57,134 nt of DNA from Bacteroidales bacterium UBA6207 (GTDB lineage Bacteria > Bacteroidota > Bacteroidia > Bacteroidales > F082). A program made the translations under genes and the position numbers. Positions 24,387 through 32,798 of this stretch are shown here, piece by piece. Every line of letters begins with the position of its first letter. The stretch's first letter is position 1. The stretch spans positions 1 through 57,134 of the forward strand of contig DISP01000088.1 in NCBI GenBank assembly GCA_002421995.1. Reading direction: 5' to 3'. The notes beneath the pieces were generated by a model that had not been told where the DNA came from, did not search any database, and saw nothing but the letters and a program-made list of their open reading frames with translations.

Positions 24387-24454
24387 GTTGTGGAAAGATT
24401 TGATTGATTGCAACCACAGAAAAAAATGCTAAAACATGCATTAGCCTATCAATC
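24387..24454 (+). ncRNA. probable SAM-II riboswitch
   Basis: SAM-sensing leader element upstream of metK. TGTGG (24389-24393) pairs with CCACA (24414-24418). The 20-nt loop contains GATTTG and ATTGCA, the conserved loop blocks of SAM-II. The 3' tail has an A-rich run then TGCTAAAA (24427-24434), matching the conserved GCUAAA. GATTGAT (24402-24408) can pair with ATCAATC (24448-24454) as the pseudoknot. A competing GCTAA/TTAGC hairpin (24428-24445) would bury the GCUAAA core. Recognition is from motif similarity and gene context; a covariance search was not possible. Confidence 0.65.
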
Positions 24455-24491
24455 TGCCTTTCCTATCAGTTTTTAATCTAAATTATTGATT

Positions 24492-25793
24492 ATGGGATAT
24501 TTATTTACATCTGAGTCGGTTTCGGAAGGACATCCGGATAAAGTAGCCGACCAGATTTCGGATGCAGTGCTTGATGAAATGCTCAGGCTCGATCCATTGT
24601 CGAAAGTGGCTGTTGAAACATTGGTTACCACCGGACTTGCTGTAGTGGCAGGCGAAGTGAAAACAAATGGATACGTTGATATCCAGAATGTTGTCAGGGA
24701 GACTATCAATCAAATCGGATACACCAAAGCTTCGTATCGTTTTGATGGAAACTCTTGCGGTGTTTTATCGGCCATTCATGAGCAATCGCCTGACATTAAC
24801 CAGGGAGTTGTACGCAAGCTTCCGGAAGATCAGGGTGCCGGTGACCAGGGGATGATGTTTGGGTATGCATGCAGCGAAATGGATAACTTTATGCCGGTGA
24901 CTTCAGAGCTGTCGCATCTGCTGCTACAGCAACTGGCCGAAATCAGGCGCGAAGGAAAACAAATGAAGTATCTTGGACCGGATGCCAAATCGCAGGTAAC
25001 GGTTGAATATGGTCCGGGTTGGAAACCACTGCGCATTGATACAATCGTGATCTCGACCCAGCATGACGATTTTGCACCTGAGGAACAAATGCTTGCAAAA
25101 ATCAAAGAGGATGTTGAGCGGATTCTCATTCCCCGGGTTAAAAAATTGTTGCCTGCTTCAGTCAAAAAGTTGTTCAAGGACGACTTCACCCTTTGGGTGA
25201 ACCCAACAGGGAAATTTGTAGTTGGCGGCCCGCATGGCGATACCGGCCTGACAGGCAGGAAAATCATTGTTGACACATACGGTGGTCGCGGAGCACATGG
25301 CGGCGGTGCATTTTCGGGTAAGGACTCCTCAAAAGTTGACCGTTCGGCTGCGTATGCCACACGTCATATTGCCAAAAACATTGTTGCTGCCGGCATAGCT
25401 GACGAAGCGTTGGTGCAGGTTGCCTATGCTATTGGGGTTTCGCAACCGGTTGGATTTTATGTCAATACTTTCGGAACTGCCAGGGTGAAAGATGCTGCAG
25501 GGAAGAAACTGACCGATCAGGCTATCGCAACAAAGATTCAGGAGTTGTTCGATCTGCGCCCTTATGCAATCATCAACAGATTTGGATTGACAAACCCGAT
25601 CTTTAAACCAACTGCTGCCTACGGACACTTTGGCCGCCAACATTATAAAGCAGTTGTCGAGGTTAAATATAAGGATGAGAACACATCTGTCAGCCTTATT
25701 GATGGTGTGGAAAAATATACCAAAGAAGTTGATTTCTTTGGATGGGAGCGGCTGGACTATGTGGATCGGGTTAAAAATCTTTTTGCGCTTTAA
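24492..25793 (+). CDS. metK: S-adenosylmethionine synthetase
   Basis: Makes SAM from methionine and ATP; cytoplasmic tetramer. 433 aa, about 50 longer than E. coli MetK because of an insertion in the middle (around residues 195-240, FAPEEQMLAKIKED...VKKLF), usual for this phylum. Signatures: SESVSEGHPDKVADQISDAV at the N-terminus, the ATP motif GAGDQGMMFGYA, and GGGAFSGKDSSKVDRSAAY. The ATG at 24492 fits; a TTG two codons earlier is unlikely. Probably controlled by the SAM-II-like leader, which would give feedback on its own product. Confidence 0.97.
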   Translation: MGYLFTSESVSEGHPDKVADQISDAVLDEMLRLDPLSKVAVETLVTTGLAVVAGEVKTNGYVDIQNVVRETINQIGYTKASYRFDGNSCGVLSAIHEQSPDINQGVVRKLPEDQGAGDQGMMFGYACSEMDNFMPVTSELSHLLLQQLAEIRREGKQMKYLGPDAKSQVTVEYGPGWKPLRIDTIVISTQHDDFAPEEQMLAKIKEDVERILIPRVKKLLPASVKKLFKDDFTLWVNPTGKFVVGGPHGDTGLTGRKIIVDTYGGRGAHGGGAFSGKDSSKVDRSAAYATRHIAKNIVAAGIADEALVQVAYAIGVSQPVGFYVNTFGTARVKDAAGKKLTDQAIATKIQELFDLRPYAIINRFGLTNPIFKPTAAYGHFGRQHYKAVVEVKYKDENTSVSLIDGVEKYTKEVDFFGWERLDYVDRVKNLFAL

Positions 25794-25811
25794 AGCGAAA
25801 ATTTCTAAATG

Positions 25812-25842
25812 AAGACAGCCCTGAACGGCTGTCTTTTTTTTG
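25812..25842 (+). terminator. metK terminator
   Basis: AAGACAGCC (25812-25820) and GGCTGTCTT (25827-25835) with a 6-nt loop and a run of T. 18 bases after the stop. Confidence 0.9.
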
Positions 25843-25929
25843 TCGTGAGAATAGATTTCATGTTTTGAGGCGAAAATGCATGTTAAGGAAAGTTTGATTT
25901 TTCTAAATTGCAGGCAAATTTGCAGCAAT

Positions 25930-26283
25930 ATGAATATCGAGGAAATCAGAGATTATTGCTTGAAAATGAATGGTGTAACAGAGGGTTTCCCGTTTGGGGA
26001 TGATACGCTCGTGTTTAAAGTTGGAGGAAAGATGTTTCTTCTTGCTAATCTTGAGGGTCCCCTGTCATTGAATATTAAAGCCAGACCGGAGGATGTTGCC
26101 GACCGGATAGAGCATTATTCGAATGTGAGGCCGGGATATCATATGAACAAAAAGCATTGGATAACGGTTGAAGTAGAAAATTCAACGGATGACCTTCGCT
26201 TGCTTTCATGGATAGATGAATCATACGATTTGATTGTTGACAGCTTGCCGGCGAAGATTAAAAATGAAATAAAGCGAATCTAA
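25930..26283 (+). CDS. MmcQ/YjbR-family protein
   Basis: 117-aa protein of the MmcQ/YjbR family (CyaY-like fold with a double-wing DNA-binding appearance; biochemical role unknown). Family features: an N-terminal helix IEEIRDYCLKMNGV followed by TEGFPFGDDTLVFKVGGKMF, then RPGYHMNKKHWITVE in the second half. The ATG at 25930 is used; an upstream in-frame ATG at 25876 adds 18 unlike residues. It precedes the porin gene by 18 bases, suggesting cotranscription. Confidence 0.85.
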   Translation: MNIEEIRDYCLKMNGVTEGFPFGDDTLVFKVGGKMFLLANLEGPLSLNIKARPEDVADRIEHYSNVRPGYHMNKKHWITVEVENSTDDLRLLSWIDESYDLIVDSLPAKIKNEIKRI

Positions 26284-26301
26284 CTGTTAGTACCCGATTT
26301 T

Positions 26302-27504
26302 ATGAAATATAGCTATTTTTTAACTGCGATTTTACTGATAACGGCTTTGTATAAAGGTCAGCTTGTGGCTCAGACCGAAGTGGATGAACGAGCAATGGTT
26401 AATCTGAGCAAAGGAATCGGGTTTCACAATCCTGATGGTTCTTTTGGACTTAATATAAGAACAAGAATGCAAAGCCGGGCAGCTTTTAATTTTGATGAGC
26501 AATTGAATCTGGAAGATATCGAAGCACGGGTGAGTCGTCTTAGATTACGTTTTGATGGGTATATCAAAAGTAAGAAACTTACTTATTACATACAATTGTC
26601 GTTTTCGCGAGGTGATCAGGATTGGGACAATACGCATGTTCCCAATGTTGTTCGTGACGCAATGGTTTATTATCACTTCAACGAGCACTTTTACCTTGGT
26701 TTTGGGCAGGGAAAACTTCCCGGAAACAGGCAACGCATTGTTTCGAGCGGGCAACAACAGTTTCACGACCGCAGCAATGTAAATTCGAATTTTACACTTG
26801 ACCGCGATTTTGGTTTCTTCGGCTATTATACGCAAGATATTGGTTCTGCGGCATTTAATGTTAAAGGAGCCATTTCAACAGGTGAAGGCAGAAATCAGCT
26901 TAAAACCGACAATGGATTTATGTACACCGCAAGGCTTGAGTTGCTGCCTTTGGGGAGGTTTACAAGGGATGGCGATTTTTCGGAAGGTGATCTTGAGTTT
27001 GAACAAAAGCCAAAACTCTCGTTAGGAGCAGGCTATTCAATCAATAACAAAGCCACCCGGAGTCGTGGAACAACCGGAAGTACAATTTTCGAAGCCCGTG
27101 ATTTGCATTCGTTTTTTGCCGACTTTATCCTTAAATACAGGGGTTGGGCGCTTTCGTCGGAATATATTGAAAGAGGCACTTCACAGGGTGCATTCACTTT
27201 CAATGGCGACAATTCCCAGTCAATCAATCTAGTGGTTGGAAACGGAATAAACACTCAATTTAGCTATTGTTTCCCTTCTTTCTGGGAAGTTGCAGCAAGG
27301 TATTCGGTTGTGAACCCTGACAAAGAAATTAGCACAGTCATGCCGAAAGATGAATACCTGCTGCTTGGGGTTAATAAATACATAAACAAACACCTAACCA
27401 AGGTGCAAATGTTTACAGGATATAGAACCCAGACCTATACAGCCAATGCAAATGATTTGAAACACAATTTTTTGCTGGTTTTCCAGGTAGAGTTAGGCAT
27501 TTGA
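26302..27504 (+). CDS. OprO/OprP-type phosphate-selective porin
   Basis: 400-aa outer-membrane beta-barrel with a signal peptide (about residues 1-23, ending LVAQ) and a terminal hydrophobic strand (FLLVFQVELGI). The body matches the porin O/P family: LNIRTRMQSRAAFNF, then RVSRLRLRFDGYIKSKKLTYYIQLSF, YYHFNEHFYLGFGQGKLPGNRQR and FGFFGYYTQD. Whether it selects phosphate, polyphosphate or other anions cannot be read here. Its 3' end overlaps the convergent tatC by 12 bases. Confidence 0.88.
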   Translation: MKYSYFLTAILLITALYKGQLVAQTEVDERAMVNLSKGIGFHNPDGSFGLNIRTRMQSRAAFNFDEQLNLEDIEARVSRLRLRFDGYIKSKKLTYYIQLSFSRGDQDWDNTHVPNVVRDAMVYYHFNEHFYLGFGQGKLPGNRQRIVSSGQQQFHDRSNVNSNFTLDRDFGFFGYYTQDIGSAAFNVKGAISTGEGRNQLKTDNGFMYTARLELLPLGRFTRDGDFSEGDLEFEQKPKLSLGAGYSINNKATRSRGTTGSTIFEARDLHSFFADFILKYRGWALSSEYIERGTSQGAFTFNGDNSQSINLVVGNGINTQFSYCFPSFWEVAARYSVVNPDKEISTVMPKDEYLLLGVNKYINKHLTKVQMFTGYRTQTYTANANDLKHNFLLVFQVELGI

Positions 27505-28320
27505 TGCTTTTTGCTGACGGATAATCTTTTCCGAAACAAAAATGCTTAATTCATACAAGCCCATCAGCGGAATCGTAACCAGAATCTGACTGAATACATC
27601 GGGCGGTGTGATGATTGCTGCTATGATTAAAATAATGATTAGGGTGTATTTCCTGTTTCTTTTTAAAAACTCAGGTGTAACAATGCCAATCTTGGTCAGA
27701 AAGTAAATGATAAGTGGCATTTCAAATACAATCCCGATTGCAAAGGTGGTAGAAACCACCGTGCTGATGTATGAATTAAGTGAAATCTGGTTTTGGACAG
27801 ATTCGCTCACCTGATACGTTCCAAGAAAATTAACTGTCAACGGCACAATCACATAATAGCTGAAAAGAACACCTACAAAAAAAAGAGTCGAACTGATAAG
27901 CACACCTTTTCGCGATGCTTTCGATTCTTCCTGTTTTAAGGCAGGGCGTACAAATCGCCATATCTCATTCAGTATGAAAGGGAAGGCCAATACAACGCCA
28001 GTGATAAAGGATATGTAAACGTGCATCATGAACTGGCCTGACATATTGATGTTAATAATCTGAATCGAGAGATTTTCGAGGCACAGACCATCAATCGAAA
28101 AGGTTTTGCTTATGTAGCAAAAAAAGCGGTTTGTTATAAAATCACCACGGCTGGGACCGAGTATTATGTCGTCAAAAACAATTTTCCGGTTCAGGAATGC
28201 AATCACCCCGAGCACAACAATTGCGGCAGCGCTTCGCACGATGTGCCGGCGCAACTCCTCCAGGTGATCCCAAAAGGACATCTCCATCTCCGGATTGCTT
28301 TCTTTCTTTTTACCAAACAT
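27493..28320 (-). CDS. tatC: Sec-independent protein translocase TatC
   Basis: Core receptor subunit of the twin-arginine translocase, 275 aa, inner membrane. The N-terminal MSFWDHLEELRRHIVRS signature precedes the first transmembrane helix, and five further hydrophobic segments are visible. The periplasmic loop between helices 1 and 2 is longer than in E. coli (SRGDFITNRFFCYISKTFSIDGLCLENL), which is common in Bacteroidota. The ATG at 28320 is chosen; an upstream start at 28386 would add an unrelated 22-residue segment. No tatA gene is in the window. Confidence 0.93.
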   Translation of the reverse strand: MFGKKKESNPEMEMSFWDHLEELRRHIVRSAAAIVVLGVIAFLNRKIVFDDIILGPSRGDFITNRFFCYISKTFSIDGLCLENLSIQIININMSGQFMMHVYISFITGVVLAFPFILNEIWRFVRPALKQEESKASRKGVLISSTLFFVGVLFSYYVIVPLTVNFLGTYQVSESVQNQISLNSYISTVVSTTFAIGIVFEMPLIIYFLTKIGIVTPEFLKRNRKYTLIIILIIAAIITPPDVFSQILVTIPLMGLYELSIFVSEKIIRQQKASNA

Positions 28321-28454
28321 CACGTAAATTATAATCGTCTGCGAAATTACAAATTCTGTATAAGACCGCCATAAATTATTCCACAAGCTTTGAGTTGCAA
28401 GAAAATGTTGATGAATTTTTCTTATAAAGAATCATTCTTAATAAGCAAAAATGC

Positions 28455-28462
28455 TACATTTG
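28455..28462 (+). promoter_or_regulatory. -7 box of the FAD oxidoreductase gene
   Basis: TACATTTG, ending 13 bases before the ATG at 28476; leader of only about 8 nt. Confidence 0.5.
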
Positions 28463-28475
28463 CCAAAAGCATGAT

Positions 28476-29675
28476 ATGACAGATTTTTATGACTTTATAA
28501 TAATTGGTGCAGGAATAGCAGGGATAAAAGCCGCTGAAGGCATTCGCAGTCTTGACAATGCAGCAAGCATCCTCATCATAAACGGTGAGGATGAACTGCC
28601 ATACAAGCGTACGCGACTCAGCAAAACGATTTCAACTAACTTCGATCCATCAGCATTTTCAATTCATCCGGCCGGGTGGTATCAATCACTTAATATTCGC
28701 TTGGTTAATGACAATGTATTATCTGTTAGCTTGGAAACCAAAACGATAAAAACATTTTGGCATGGAATCACCGGTTTTGGAAAACTGATATTTGCAAACG
28801 GTTCGCGGCCCTGCCCGCTGAAGCTCCGGGGCGATGCGCGTGAAGATGTGAATTACCTCCGCAATGCGGCAGATGTGCGTAATTTATTGGCAGTGGCCGA
28901 AAACGCTTCGAAAATATTAATTGTTGGCGGAGGTGTTTTGGGTGTGGAGATGGCCGCTTCGATGATTGCGCTCGGCAAATCAGTTACCTTGGTTCACTCA
29001 GATACATCGCTCGTTAACCATCATTTCGATGATTATTTTTCATCGCAAATCTATACCTTGCTTCAATCAAATGGCGTTCAGATTATTCTGCACGAAAGGT
29101 TAAAGTCGCTCACGAAAACGGGAAGCACGAAAATTCTTGCCGAAGTTGGCGAAATGATTCACATGCTCTGCGATCTCGTTATTGTGACTGCCGGTGTTGA
29201 GCCGGAAACCGAATTGGCAAAAGCAGCCGGAATTCGTTGTGAAAAAGGTATTTTGGTCAACGATTTGCTTGCAACATCACATCCTGATGTATTTGCTGCA
29301 GGAGATGTTGCACAAACATCCTTTGGAGAACCCTCCGGACTTTGGCACGAAGCAGAGTATCAGGGATGGACAGCAGGCCGCAATGCCGCCGGAGACCGGA
29401 TGTTGCTAAGCAACAAAACCTTCAGACTGAAAATGGAAGTTTTTGGTCAATACTTTTTTTCGATGAATTTTGGTAAAGTTGCTACCGATCGGGAAAATTT
29501 GCTTTTTGAGCATGACAGCAAAAAATGGAGGTTCATGTTTAGCGAAGAAAAGCTGACCGCAGCCCTGATGATTAATGATTCTGGAAATGCAAAACTGATA
29601 GAACAAGCTGTTAATGAGGGATGGACGCGTGAGAAAATTGCAGGGATTCTTGAACCGTATCGCATAAGCGGTTAA
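28476..29675 (+). CDS. NAD(P)/FAD-dependent oxidoreductase
   Basis: Two-dinucleotide-fold flavoprotein of the nitrite-reductase NirB N-terminal / rubredoxin-reductase type, 399 aa. FAD-binding IIGAGIAGIKAAEGIRS at residues 7-23, a PYKRTRLSK segment, NAD(P)-binding ILIVGGGVLGVEMAAS at about 149-164, and the second FAD motif DVFAAGDVAQ at about 272-281. There is no redox-active CxxC pair, so it is not thioredoxin or dihydrolipoamide reductase type. The electron acceptor (rubredoxin, ferredoxin or another) is unknown. Monocistronic. Confidence 0.82.
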   Translation: MTDFYDFIIIGAGIAGIKAAEGIRSLDNAASILIINGEDELPYKRTRLSKTISTNFDPSAFSIHPAGWYQSLNIRLVNDNVLSVSLETKTIKTFWHGITGFGKLIFANGSRPCPLKLRGDAREDVNYLRNAADVRNLLAVAENASKILIVGGGVLGVEMAASMIALGKSVTLVHSDTSLVNHHFDDYFSSQIYTLLQSNGVQIILHERLKSLTKTGSTKILAEVGEMIHMLCDLVIVTAGVEPETELAKAAGIRCEKGILVNDLLATSHPDVFAAGDVAQTSFGEPSGLWHEAEYQGWTAGRNAAGDRMLLSNKTFRLKMEVFGQYFFSMNFGKVATDRENLLFEHDSKKWRFMFSEEKLTAALMINDSGNAKLIEQAVNEGWTREKIAGILEPYRISG

Positions 29676-29732
29676 TTTACTGAACTGTGACAATATTTAT
29701 AGTATCAAAGAGGACAATTTCGTCTGTTTTTG

Positions 29733-29740
29733 TATCTTTG
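29733..29740 (+). promoter_or_regulatory. mrp -7 box
   Basis: TATCTTTG, 47 nt upstream of the mrp ATG. Confidence 0.5.
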
Positions 29741-29787
29741 TGCATTCAATTTAAGGTTATTTATAATTAGTCTAAATAATATTTGTA

Positions 29788-30831
29788 ATGACGATCGACA
29801 GATCAAGGGTAATAGAAGTTTTAAAAGGAGTCATTTTCTTCGCCAAGGGCGACAACATTGTTGATTTAGGTATGTTGGACGAGTTGGAGATTTCAGGAAG
29901 CACCATACGTTTCAGGTTGGTATTTCCAAAATTGGGCGAGCCGGCGGTCAACATTGTCAGCAATGCGGCCCAAAAAGCACTTAAAGAGGAGTTTGGACAA
30001 GAGACCAACATTGAAATCACACCCATCACAGAAAAAGAAAAGGGCAGGGGTCCTTTGGCAGGCGTTAGAAACATTATAGCAGTTGCCTCCGGCAAGGGCG
30101 GTGTGGGCAAATCAACCGTTGCCGCAAATTTGGCCATTGCCCTGTCCAAAACCGGATCGAGGGTCGGATTGGTTGATGCCGATATCTATGGCCCCTCAGT
30201 GCCAATCATGTTTGGTGTTGTGGACGAAGGACCGGGAATGACAGTAAAGGAGGGCAAGCAACTGATTGTCCCGATCGAGAAATTCGGAATAAAACTGCTC
30301 TCGATTGGTTTTTTTGTTGATACAGATAAACCCTTGATTTGGCGTGGGCCGATGGCAACGAGTGCACTCAATCAGCTTTTGACTGATGCCGATTGGGGAA
30401 TTCTTGATTTTTTGGTTATTGATTTGCCTCCGGGAACAGGTGATATTCAATTGACGCTTGCGCAGAGTTATTCGATCACCGGGGCTGTGGTGGTGACCAC
30501 ACCTCAAAAAGTAGCCTTTGCTGATGTTCGACGTGCTGCAACCATGTTTAAACAGGAAAAGTTAACGATTCCTTTGTTGGGCTTGATTGAAAATATGGCA
30601 TATTTTACACCTGCTGATATGCCTGACAAGCAGTATTTTATTTTTGGAAAAGGGCACGGACAAGCATTTGCTGACGCATTGGAAATACCATTGTTAGGGC
30701 AGATTCCGATCGTTGAACAAATAGCCAGCTCGGGTGATGCAGGTAGTCCAATCGCGCTGGACGATGAGTCACCTGTGGCCAAAGCTTTTGTTGACGTTGC
30801 CATGAAAATAAGAAGCATCATACTTAAATAG
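29788..30831 (+). CDS. mrp: Mrp/NBP35-family iron-sulfur carrier ATPase
   Basis: P-loop ATPase that carries and delivers Fe-S clusters, 347 aa. N-terminal MIP18 (DUF59) domain about 5-80, deviant Walker A SGKGGVGKST at 101-110, then PVSIMFG-like and DLPPGTGD motifs. The usual C-terminal CxxC pair that holds the bridging cluster is absent; the region reads ENMAYFTPADMPDKQYFIFG. This cysteine-free form is recurrent in Bacteroidota Mrp proteins, so cluster binding may involve other residues or be lost. It precedes nfu by 25 bases and likely works with it. Confidence 0.93.
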   Translation: MTIDRSRVIEVLKGVIFFAKGDNIVDLGMLDELEISGSTIRFRLVFPKLGEPAVNIVSNAAQKALKEEFGQETNIEITPITEKEKGRGPLAGVRNIIAVASGKGGVGKSTVAANLAIALSKTGSRVGLVDADIYGPSVPIMFGVVDEGPGMTVKEGKQLIVPIEKFGIKLLSIGFFVDTDKPLIWRGPMATSALNQLLTDADWGILDFLVIDLPPGTGDIQLTLAQSYSITGAVVVTTPQKVAFADVRRAATMFKQEKLTIPLLGLIENMAYFTPADMPDKQYFIFGKGHGQAFADALEIPLLGQIPIVEQIASSGDAGSPIALDDESPVAKAFVDVAMKIRSIILK

Positions 30832-30856
30832 ATACTAATCAAATAATTACTATATT

Positions 30857-31105
30857 ATGTCCGAGCAAAAAGAATTATTGGAGCGTAAAGTACAAAACCT
30901 GATCGAACAGGTGAGGCCTTATTTGCAACAGGATGGTGGCGACATCAACTTTGTGAATATTACCGACGAAATGGTTGTTAATGTTGAGTTGGTTGGAGCA
31001 TGTGGAAGCTGTCCCTACAGCACCATGACCCTGAAAAACGGGGTTGAGAACACCATTCGTAAAGCCCTGCCCGAGATTAAGGCGGTTGAAGCCATCAACT
31101 TATAG
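30857..31105 (+). CDS. nfu: Nfu-type iron-sulfur scaffold (NifU C-terminal domain)
   Basis: 82-aa stand-alone NifU C-terminal domain that binds and transfers Fe-S clusters. The cluster cysteines are C49 and C52 in GACGSCPYS. The preceding helix IEQVRPYLQQDGGDI is the family signature. The short size (no A-type domain) is common in Bacteroidota and Firmicutes. Cotranscription with mrp suggests the pair forms a carrier-scaffold relay. A terminator follows within 20 bases. Confidence 0.95.
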   Translation: MSEQKELLERKVQNLIEQVRPYLQQDGGDINFVNITDEMVVNVELVGACGSCPYSTMTLKNGVENTIRKALPEIKAVEAINL

Positions 31106-31121
31106 GCGCTAAAATGCAATG

Positions 31122-31154
31122 AAAGGTTCCGTTTTTCAAAGCGGGACTTTTTTT
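31122..31154. terminator. bidirectional terminator between nfu and nadE
   Basis: AAAGGTTCCG (31122-31131) pairs with CGGGACTTTT (31142-31151) through 10 positions with two wobbles; T-rich on the plus side, A-rich on the minus side. Confidence 0.7.
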
Positions 31155-32787
31155 ATGAAAGGTATTTTGCCACAATCGGCATGCGTCTGCCCATGCCAAA
31201 GGCTTTTGGTGAGATTCGCAGAATGGGTGGGGTTTGCTTTCTTTTATACTCGTTCATATTCACTAACCTCAGAACCTTTTTAACGATATTTTCTTCAAAA
31301 CCAGCACTAACCAATTCGTCAGGTCCCTTTCGGAGTTCGATGTATTGATACAGAATCTGATCGAGGATTTCGTAATCGGGCAAACTGTCGCTGTCTTTCT
31401 GATTCGGGCGCAATTCTGCTGAAGGTGGTTTGGTGATGGTGTTTATCGGAATAAGCACTTTATTTCGGTTGATAAAGTTTGCCAGTTCAAAAACTTCGGT
31501 TTTATAGACATCACCCAATACAGACAGTCCTCCGTTCATATCGCCATATAAGGTGCCGTAGCCCACTGCAGCTTCGCTCTTGTTGCTGGTATTCAGCAAT
31601 ATATATCCAAATTTGTTTGAAACAGCCATCAAAAGCACACCCCTGATACGTGCCTGAATGTTTTCTTCGGCCACATCAAAAGCTTTGTCATGAAAAAGCG
31701 GGTTCAATTGCAGTGCAAACTGGTCAAAGAGTTCTTTAATGGCTATGGTTGAAGTTGAAACACCAAGGTTTGCAGCTAGTTCAAGCGCGTCGGTAATAGA
31801 GTGATCAGAGGAAAATTGCGATGGCATGAGCAAACCATACAAATTATCAGGGCCAAGGGCTTCTGCTGCCAGGGCAAGGGTTACGGCAGAGTCAATACCT
31901 CCTGAAAGGCCGACAATGGCTTTTGAAAAACCCATTTTCGAAAAATAATCCCTGATTCCCATCACCAGACCATCATGAATCAATACAATTTTTTCAGGAA
32001 TTTGTTGATGATCTTGCGCACAATAACCAAAAAGTTTGTCGGTATCAACAATACGGACTTCTTCTTTAAAGAATGGCAGACTTTCTGCAACGCATCCATT
32101 CGCATTAAATGCCATTGATCCGCCATCGAATAAAAGTTCGGTTTGTGCTCCAACCTGGTTGACATAAATCAACGGAAGTTTGTATTGCAACACATTGGCT
32201 CTGAGAATTTCAAAGCGTTTTTTTGCCTGATCATAATAAAATGGTGAGGCTGCAATATTGATCATCAAATCGGGCTTTTCTTTTATCAATTCCTCCATTG
32301 GGTTGATGGTATAGAGGCGGTTATTGCCAACATCCCAGATGTCTTCGCATATTGTAAGTGCTATCTTTTTCCCTTTAAAAGTTAAGGTTTCGAATGATTT
32401 CGAAGGTTCAAAATACCTGTATTCATCAAAGACATCGTAATTGGGCAGCAAAGCTTTTTTGAAATACTGCACTTCGTTTTTGTAACAAAATGCCGCAGTG
32501 TTGAAAAGTGGTTTTCCTTTTGGTAGAAGGTTTCTAGTTGGAGTACCTACAATACATGCGATGTCGTTGCAGTTTGCGGCAATTTGCCTGATAGCATTTT
32601 CGCATTTGTCAATAAAATCATCAAACTCCAGAAAATCCTGTGATGGATAGCCGCCTATCGCAAGTTCGGCAAACACGATCATTTCGGCTCCTTCATCAGC
32701 AGCATTGCGGATAGCCGACAGAATTTTATGCATATTGGTTTCAAAGTTGCCAATATGGTAGTTGAGTTGTGCAATAGCAATTTTCAC
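31153..32787 (-). CDS. nadE: glutamine-dependent NAD+ synthetase
   Basis: Last step of NAD+ biosynthesis: amidation of nicotinate adenine dinucleotide, with ammonia channelled from an attached glutaminase. 544 aa. The N-terminal nitrilase (CN hydrolase) domain, about 1-250, has its Glu in FAELAIGGY, Lys in FKKALLPNY and Cys in LTICEDIWD. The C-terminal synthetase domain has the PP-loop GLSGGIDSAVTLAL at about 293. It follows an outer-membrane protein gene by 11 bases, so both may share a transcript. Confidence 0.96.
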   Translation of the reverse strand: MKIAIAQLNYHIGNFETNMHKILSAIRNAADEGAEMIVFAELAIGGYPSQDFLEFDDFIDKCENAIRQIAANCNDIACIVGTPTRNLLPKGKPLFNTAAFCYKNEVQYFKKALLPNYDVFDEYRYFEPSKSFETLTFKGKKIALTICEDIWDVGNNRLYTINPMEELIKEKPDLMINIAASPFYYDQAKKRFEILRANVLQYKLPLIYVNQVGAQTELLFDGGSMAFNANGCVAESLPFFKEEVRIVDTDKLFGYCAQDHQQIPEKIVLIHDGLVMGIRDYFSKMGFSKAIVGLSGGIDSAVTLALAAEALGPDNLYGLLMPSQFSSDHSITDALELAANLGVSTSTIAIKELFDQFALQLNPLFHDKAFDVAEENIQARIRGVLLMAVSNKFGYILLNTSNKSEAAVGYGTLYGDMNGGLSVLGDVYKTEVFELANFINRNKVLIPINTITKPPSAELRPNQKDSDSLPDYEILDQILYQYIELRKGPDELVSAGFEENIVKKVLRLVNMNEYKRKQTPPILRISPKAFGMGRRMPIVAKYLS

Positions 32788-32798
32788 AGGGCAGTTTA

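Larger units (their letters stand above)
23970..24491. other. intergenic region between recQ and metK
   Basis: 522 bases without a gene. From left to right it holds the recQ leader, with a small CGTATT/AATACG hairpin (24021-24041), the recQ promoter, about 150 bases of AT-rich sequence with nothing recognisable (24095-24225), and the metK promoter and riboswitch-like leader. A 71-codon minus-strand reading frame at 24226-24441 runs antisense to the leader and is not considered a gene. Confidence 0.7.

Noticed and set aside
24226..24441. 71-codon minus-strand reading frame between recQ and metK
   Set aside because: It is antisense to the metK promoter and SAM-II-like leader, has no promoter or family match, and its composition fits chance in an AT-rich gap.
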